A stretch of DNA of 17,350 nucleotides from Desulfobacca acetoxidans. GTDB taxonomy: Bacteria > Desulfobacterota > Desulfobaccia > Desulfobaccales > 0-14-0-80-60-11. The position numbers and the translations under genes were made by a program. The stretch covers positions 1 to 17,350 of the forward strand of contig DZCR01000059.1 of NCBI GenBank assembly GCA_022736495.1, given 5' to 3'. The first letter of the stretch is position 1, and every line of letters begins with the position of its first letter. Of the stretch, positions 12,540 through 17,350 are shown one piece after another. The notes under the pieces are model-generated. The model ran no database searches. It worked only from the letters and a program-made list of their open reading frames with translations, and was not told the origin of the DNA.

Positions 12540-13832
12540 ATGAATATAGAGTTAAAACGGATCATTGACCAGGTAAGCCGCGACAAAGGGATCGAAAAAG
12601 ATCTGCTTGTCGGGGCCATTAAGGACGCCATCCGTTCCGCCGCCAAGAAGAAGTACGGCCCGCGTCTGGAAATCGAGGTGGAATACCGGGACGACACCGG
12701 GGAGATCGAGGTCTTTCAATATAAGGAAGTGGTGGAGAACGTCAGGGACTCCAACCTGGAAATTTCTTTGGAAGAGGGCCGGATAGAGGACCCGGAATGC
12801 GAAGTGGGCGACAGCCTGGGCTTTAAGATGGACGCCTCGGCCTTCGGGCGTATTGCGGCGCAGTCGGCCAAACAAGTGATCATGCAACGCATGAAGGACG
12901 CCGAGCGGGACTTGGTGTACGAAGATTACAAAGATCGCAAAGGCGAGATCATGAACGGCATCGTGCAGCGCCAGGACCCCGAAGGCATCATCGTCAATCT
13001 GGGGCGCACCGAAGCGTTGCTGCCTCCCATGGAACAGGTTCCTCGGGAAATCTACCATAAAGGCGAGCGCATCCGCGCCTACGTTCTGGACGTGAAACGC
13101 CAGACTCGGGGACCTCAGATCATCCTGTCCCGTACCCATCCCCAGTTTCTGGTGGTCCTGTTCGAAGCCGAGGTGCCGGAGATTTCCGAGGGTATCGTCC
13201 AGGTTCTGGGCTGTGCCCGTGAACCGGGCAGCCGTTCCAAGATCGCGGTATCCTCCCGGGATTCGGATGTAGACCCGGTGGGGGCTTGCGTCGGCATGAA
13301 AGGAGCCCGGGTCCAAAACATCGTGCAGGAATTGCGGGGGGAGAAGATCGATATCATCCCCTGGCATCCCGACTCGGCCAAATTTGCCACCAATGCCCTG
13401 GCCCCGGCCCAGGTGAGCCGCATCATTATGAGCAAGGAAAGCCAAACCATGGAAGTGATTGTGCCGGATGATCAGCTTTCCCTGGCCATTGGCAAACGGG
13501 GCCAAAATGTCAGACTGGCATCGCGCCTCGTAGGGTGGAAAATCGACGTCAAGAGCGAATCCAAGTATTCGAAATCGTTGAAAGAAGGTTATCTCTCGCT
13601 GTTGAGTATTCCCGGGGTGGGCGAAATCACTGCCAGTCTCTTGCATGAGGCCGGCTATTCGTCGGCCCGGGAGGTGGCGGAAACCGGTCTGGATGAGCTG
13701 CTCCAGTCCACCGGATTGACTGAAAAGAAGGCTGCGGCGCTCATTGCCGCGGCTCAGGAAATGATCCAAGGGGGCGGGCCGGAGGATGCGGCCGATCACC
13801 CAGAGAAGACGGCCGAGGTTCAGGAAAGCTAA
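12540..13832 (+). CDS. nusA: Transcription elongation/termination factor NusA
   Basis: RNA-polymerase-bound factor controlling pausing, termination and antitermination. Seen in order: N-terminal polymerase-binding domain (about 1-125), S1 domain (about 135-200, NGIVQRQDPEGIIVNLGRTE), KH1 (GACVGMKGARVQNIVQELRG, about 247-266), KH2 (LAIGKRGQNVRLASRLVGWK, about 316-335), and a C-terminal helix-hairpin-helix segment (LLSIPGVGEITASLLHEAGY). At 430 residues it lacks the second acidic repeat of the E. coli protein, as is usual outside gammaproteobacteria. ATG follows the rimP stop by eight bases. The genes ylxR and ylxQ, often placed between nusA and infB, are absent: only 52 nt separate nusA from infB. 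Confidence 0.96.
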   Translation: MNIELKRIIDQVSRDKGIEKDLLVGAIKDAIRSAAKKKYGPRLEIEVEYRDDTGEIEVFQYKEVVENVRDSNLEISLEEGRIEDPECEVGDSLGFKMDASAFGRIAAQSAKQVIMQRMKDAERDLVYEDYKDRKGEIMNGIVQRQDPEGIIVNLGRTEALLPPMEQVPREIYHKGERIRAYVLDVKRQTRGPQIILSRTHPQFLVVLFEAEVPEISEGIVQVLGCAREPGSRSKIAVSSRDSDVDPVGACVGMKGARVQNIVQELRGEKIDIIPWHPDSAKFATNALAPAQVSRIIMSKESQTMEVIVPDDQLSLAIGKRGQNVRLASRLVGWKIDVKSESKYSKSLKEGYLSLLSIPGVGEITASLLHEAGYSSAREVAETGLDELLQSTGLTEKKAAALIAAAQEMIQGGGPEDAADHPEKTAEVQES

Positions 13833-13884
13833 AGAATGTTGCACCGCCAAGGGCGAAATCAGTTTCGGGGGTTAGGTTACGTAT

Positions 13885-16674
13885 ATGGGTAAGACCAGGA
13901 TTGGAAATTTGGCCAAAGAATTAAAAATGGATGTGCGGGAGTTGATCCAGCGCCTCAGGGATGAACTGGGGCTGAAGGAAAAAATCACCTATCTCAGTCT
14001 CTTGGATGATGAGACGGTGGCTCGGGCGCGCCAGACGATCAGCGCCGTGGCGCCCCAAGTCCAGGAACTGCGGGTGGGTGATAAGGTCAAGCGCCGCCGG
14101 CGGGTGGCACCGCCGCCGCCGGTTATCCCGCCGGCACCGTCCCCGGAGGAAATCCCCGAGGCGGAAGCCGCGCCGCCACCTCATCCCAAGCCGGCGCCTA
14201 AGCCCCGCAGGCCCAAGGAAACCGTGGCTCGGGTGGTATCGCTCCCTCCCAAAGAGAATCTTGCGCCCGTTGAAGCGGTGCCGGAGATACCAAGCCCAGA
14301 AACTCCAGTAACACTGGAAGCTACAGCCGTACCGACCCCCGAGGTGACCCCCGAAACCCCGGAGGCAACAGCCGTGGCGCCTCCGCCTCCTACGCCACCC
14401 CAAGCAGCGCCTTCTACCCCCGCTCCTAAGCCCCCTCGGACGGCGGATTCAGGCGCGGCGTTAAAACGGCAGCGGGGTAAGGCCAAGAAGAAAGATGTGC
14501 CGGCCCGGATTATCAGCCTGCCTGTGGAAAAACCAGCTGCTCCCGCCCCGGCGGCTCCTGTGCAGCGCCCGGTGGCGGAACGTGCAGCACGGCCGACTGG
14601 GGCCAAAGCCGCACCCGCAGCGGTTCGGGCCGGGGCCGGACTGGTCAAGCCTCCCCCGGTGGTCGTGGAAGAGAAAAAAGATGCCAAGGGCAAGAAGAAG
14701 GTCAAGCGTCCGGAGACGGAAGCCGCCCGCGCCAAGCCCGTCAAAAAACGGGAAGTCCGGGAGCGGGCCGATCTGTATAGCAGCGCTGAAGGCGAGACCC
14801 GGGGATCAGGCCGTCGCAAAGGCATGAAAAAGACCATCAAGAAGGTCTCCAAGGGCGAACTTACGGTTCCCAAGGCCATCAAGCGTCGGGTCAAGGTGGG
14901 AGAATCCATCACCGTGGGCGAGCTGGCCAAGCGCATGGGCATCAAGTCCGGTGAAATCATCAAGCAGCTCATGCAAATGGGGGTAATCGCCACGATCAAT
15001 TATCCCATTGATTTTGATTCTGCGACCATTGTGGCCGGAGAGTTTGGGTATGAAGTGGAACATGCCAGCATGCAGGAAGAAGATCTGCTGGCGGTAGCTC
15101 CCCGGCAAGAAGGCGAAGCCACATCCCGGCCGCCGGTGGTCACCATCATGGGGCATGTCGACCACGGCAAAACCTCGCTACTGGACGCCATCCGCCGGAC
15201 CCGGGTAACTGAAGGGGAAGCCGGTGGCATTACCCAGCACATTGGCGCTTACTATGTCAAGCTGCCCGAAAAGCAAGGCGAAGTGGTCTTTCTGGATACT
15301 CCGGGCCATGAGGCCTTTACGGCGATGCGGGCCCGGGGCGCCAAGGTCACGGACCTGGTGGTGCTGGTGGTGGCCGCGGACGACGGCGTCATGGAGCAGA
15401 CCACGGAGGCCATTAACCACGCCAGGGCCGCAGGAGTGCCCCTGGTGGTGGCTGTCAACAAGATTGACAAACCCAATGCCAACGCGGAGCGGGTGAAACG
15501 AGAACTGTCCACCGCGGGCGTGGTTTCCGAAGAATGGGGCGGTGACGTCCTATTTACCGAAGTGTCGGCCAAACAGCGCATCGGTATTAAGGAATTGCTG
15601 GAGAAGATTCTCCTCCAGGCGGAAATTTTGGATCTCAAGGCCGTGGCGAATGCGCCGGCCTCGGGCCGGATCATCGAATCCCGGCTGGATAAAGGGCGGG
15701 GTCCGGTGGGCACCGTGCTGGTCCAGGAAGGCACGTTGAAACCCGGGGATTATTTTGTGTGCGGCCCGCAGTACGGCCGCGTGCGGGCCCTGTTCGACGA
15801 TCGGGGCGAAAAAGTGGAGGAGGTGCCTCCGGGACTGCCTGCGGAAGTCCAGGGGTTTAACGGCGTCCCCGAGGCCGGGGACGAATTCCTGGTACTGGAA
15901 GATGAGCGCAAGGCCAAGCAGATCGCCATGATGCGCCAGCAGAAGCAGCGAGAGGCCACTTTGGCCCGCATCAGCCGGGTAACCCTGGAAAAGCTCTACC
16001 AGCAGGTGCGGGATGGCGCGGTCAAGGAACTCAAGATGGTGCTCAAGGCCGACGTGCACGGCTCCATCGAGGCCCTGGCCAAGGCCCTGTCCGAACTGGG
16101 GACCAAGGACATCAAGGTCTCCCTCATCCATTCCGGTCTCGGCGAGGTCTCTGAGAGCGACATCATGTTGGCCTCGGCCTCCGATGCCATTGTGGTGGGG
16201 TTCAATGTCCGGGCCAACCCCAAAGCCATATCCCTGGCCGAGCAGGAGCAGGTGGATGTGCGTTATTACGACATCATCTATAACCTGTTGCAGGATATCC
16301 ATGCGGCCCTGGAAGGGTTACTGGAGCCCATCGTGGAGGAAAAGGTCATGGGCCGCGCCGAAGTGCGCCAGGTCTTTTCCATCACCAAAGTGGGCAGTAT
16401 TGCCGGCTGTATGGTCCTGGACGGCAAGATCGAACGCAACTCCCTGGCCCGGGTGTTGCGCCAGGGCAAGAAGGTGGCCGAAGGCGGCAAGGTCAATTCC
16501 CTGAAACGCTTCAAAGAAGACGTCAAAGAGGTGCTGGCGGGGTATGAATGCGGTATCGGCATTGACCGGTTCAACGACTTCAAAGAAGGCGATATCATTG
16601 AAGCCTATACCCAGGAAAAGGTGAAGGCCGTCCTGGAGGCCCCCACGGCCAGGCCCGAAACTCAAGCCGAATAA
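13885..16674 (+). CDS. infB: Translation initiation factor IF-2
   Basis: GTPase that brings initiator fMet-tRNA to the 30S subunit and promotes subunit joining. Seen: an N-terminal IF2_N module (residues about 1-50), a long Pro/Ala/Lys-rich linker (about 70-320), a second IF2_N module ([20 protein letters not shown]), then the G domain: G1 GHVDHGKT at 423-430, G2 [12 protein letters not shown]3 DTPGHEAF, G4 NKID, G5 SAK. Domains II-IV follow and end in the fMet-tRNA-binding C2 region ([20 protein letters not shown]). At 929 residues it is complete. The linker is highly GC-rich and repetitive, which gives rise to long meaningless antisense frames. The start has AGG eight nt upstream. Confidence 0.97.
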   Translation: MGKTRIGNLAKELKMDVRELIQRLRDELGLKEKITYLSLLDDETVARARQTISAVAPQVQELRVGDKVKRRRRVAPPPPVIPPAPSPEEIPEAEAAPPPHPKPAPKPRRPKETVARVVSLPPKENLAPVEAVPEIPSPETPVTLEATAVPTPEVTPETPEATAVAPPPPTPPQAAPSTPAPKPPRTADSGAALKRQRGKAKKKDVPARIISLPVEKPAAPAPAAPVQRPVAERAARPTGAKAAPAAVRAGAGLVKPPPVVVEEKKDAKGKKKVKRPETEAARAKPVKKREVRERADLYSSAEGETRGSGRRKGMKKTIKKVSKGELTVPKAIKRRVKVGESITVGELAKRMGIKSGEIIKQLMQMGVIATINYPIDFDSATIVAGEFGYEVEHASMQEEDLLAVAPRQEGEATSRPPVVTIMGHVDHGKTSLLDAIRRTRVTEGEAGGITQHIGAYYVKLPEKQGEVVFLDTPGHEAFTAMRARGAKVTDLVVLVVAADDGVMEQTTEAINHARAAGVPLVVAVNKIDKPNANAERVKRELSTAGVVSEEWGGDVLFTEVSAKQRIGIKELLEKILLQAEILDLKAVANAPASGRIIESRLDKGRGPVGTVLVQEGTLKPGDYFVCGPQYGRVRALFDDRGEKVEEVPPGLPAEVQGFNGVPEAGDEFLVLEDERKAKQIAMMRQQKQREATLARISRVTLEKLYQQVRDGAVKELKMVLKADVHGSIEALAKALSELGTKDIKVSLIHSGLGEVSESDIMLASASDAIVVGFNVRANPKAISLAEQEQVDVRYYDIIYNLLQDIHAALEGLLEPIVEEKVMGRAEVRQVFSITKVGSIAGCMVLDGKIERNSLARVLRQGKKVAEGGKVNSLKRFKEDVKEVLAGYECGIGIDRFNDFKEGDIIEAYTQEKVKAVLEAPTARPETQAE

Positions 16675-16716
16675 GCAGGCCCATGGGGAACCCCAGGTGA
16701 GTTGCTGAGAAGCGCC

Positions 16717-17010
16717 ATGATTATCGCCGCAGCCCTGATTACGCTGATTATCCCGGAGAATGACTCCTTGAAGGGCAAGCGCCGGGTAGTCAAGAGCCTG
16801 GTCGAGAAAGTGCGGCATAAGTTCGAGGCGGCCGTAGCCGAAGTGGGCGACAACGATTTGTGGCAGAAAGCCAAGATCGGGATTGCCCTGGTGGGCAATG
16901 ATTCCCAATTTTTGGCAAGCCGGTTGCAGCAAATTATGAAATATATGGAGAACCAGAACCTGGCTGAGATCATCGATTCCCAGGTGGAACTCTGTTATCT
17001 GGAGAAGTAA
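16717..17010 (+). CDS. DUF503 (YlxP-like) protein
   Basis: A 97-residue protein of the DUF503/YlxP family, commonly found between infB and rbfA in Firmicutes and Desulfobacterota; its function is not established. Seen: the family pattern at the start (beta-strand, then ENDSLKGKRRVVKSLVEKVR), the central AAVAEVGDNDLWQKAKIGIA and a C-terminal amphipathic strand. ATG 16717 is the preferred start because the family N-terminus begins here; a longer frame starting TTG 16702 would add five residues. It follows infB by 42 nt and precedes rbfA by five nt. The position suggests a role in ribosome or translation work, by association only. Confidence 0.9.
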   Translation: MIIAAALITLIIPENDSLKGKRRVVKSLVEKVRHKFEAAVAEVGDNDLWQKAKIGIALVGNDSQFLASRLQQIMKYMENQNLAEIIDSQVELCYLEK

Positions 17011-17015
17011 GACAC

Positions 17016-17350
17016 GTGAAACATCGGACCCCCACGGGCCGGCCCCACCGGGTGGCGGAATTGCTCCGGGAACGGCTGGCGCTGATCTTGCTCAATAAGT
17101 GCGCCGACCCTCGCCTCAAGGAACTCACCCTCACCGAGGTGGAGATGAGCCCGGATTTGAAGCAGGCCCGAGTGTTTTACGTGATACGGGAAAACGTGGA
17201 TGCCACCCTGGTGACTATGGCGCTGGACAAGGCCCTGGGCTTCATCAAACAGGAAGTGGCCAAAGAAAACCTGTTCCGCTTGATGCCGGAATTCTTCTTT
17301 TTGCCGGATTCCGGGCTGGACCGGGCGGCGCAGTTGGAGAAGTTATTTCA
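17016..17350 (+). CDS. rbfA: 30S ribosome-binding factor RbfA (partial, C-terminus off the right edge)
   Basis: Cold-shock-linked 30S maturation factor with a KH-like fold that helps 16S rRNA 5' end processing. Seen: about 111 codons from a GTG start, with the family blocks RVAELLRERLALILLNK, DPRLKELTLTEVEMSPDLKQ and ARVFYVI, plus a final FFLPDSGLDRAAQLEKLF near the edge. Most of the roughly 120-residue protein is inside the window. GTG 17016 fits the known N-terminus (R-P-H-R-V), with GGAG 11 nt upstream inside the end of the DUF503 gene. This is the usual order downstream of infB. Confidence 0.93.
   Translation, partial: MKHRTPTGRPHRVAELLRERLALILLNKCADPRLKELTLTEVEMSPDLKQARVFYVIRENVDATLVTMALDKALGFIKQEVAKENLFRLMPEFFFLPDSGLDRAAQLEKLF

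Noticed and set aside
12552..13850. 432-codon ORF antisense to nusA
   Set aside because: Long only because high-GC codon use in nusA leaves few stops on the other strand; the product has no domain, and nusA is unmistakable.
14181..14999. Long antisense ORF over the IF-2 linker
   Set aside because: Its Ala/Gly/Thr/Ser-rich product mirrors the Pro/Ala-rich linker of infB; there is no independent sign of coding.

Overview
This window looks like ordinary chromosome from a GC-rich Gram-negative bacterium. The gene content points to Desulfobacterota (the former Deltaproteobacteria, perhaps the Desulfobacca/Syntrophobacterales side): a GlcD-type FAD oxidase, a PilZ protein, a type I-beta DAHP synthase with an N-terminal regulatory domain, a TauE/SafE permease, and a nusA-infB-DUF503-rbfA order. 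That placement is inferred from family content; no marker gene was compared. I see no insertion sequence, integrase, phage gene, CRISPR array or toxin-antitoxin pair.

Layout. Bases 1-3302 (minus strand) read mnmA, then mtaB, then the start of a GlcD-like FAD-linked oxidase that runs off the left edge; the first two modify tRNA. Bases 3408-3785 (minus) encode a small PilZ (c-di-GMP receptor-type) protein. It diverges from an orphan ParA-type ATPase (3989-4807), which overlaps a small unrecognised gene with a lysine-rich N-terminus. The intergenic region between pilZ and parA carries a perfect 9-bp inverted repeat just upstream of a good sigma-70 promoter. Bases 5131-5420 hold hairpins, including a strong two-way terminator, and 5421-5945 (minus) is a secreted TPR protein. 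After a gene-poor stretch comes a small prepilin-peptidase (A24) gene at 6411-6965.

Bases 7067-9272 hold an aromatic-amino-acid unit. A putative 20-residue leader peptide rich in Phe/Trp is followed by aroF (DAHP synthase) and aroB (dehydroquinate synthase), whose stop and start share one base; together they catalyse the first two shikimate steps. A TrmO-family protein follows (9357-9893) that unexpectedly carries a signal peptide. Next are a small secreted protein of unknown function (10092-10505, minus), tRNA-Gly(CCC) with its own promoter, a structured 170-nt spacer ending in a clear terminator, and a TauE/SafE permease preceded by a short in-frame ORF.

Bases 12040-17350 are the conserved transcription/translation operon rimP-nusA-infB-DUF503-rbfA, with rbfA cut by the right edge. 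The usual ylxR/ylxQ genes are absent between nusA and infB.

Best leads: the aromatic leader peptide whose ribosome binding site can pair with sequence just after its stop; the ParA plus basic small partner plus divergent PilZ arrangement; the exported TrmO-like protein; and the structured spacer after the tRNA. All are hypotheses from sequence reading alone.
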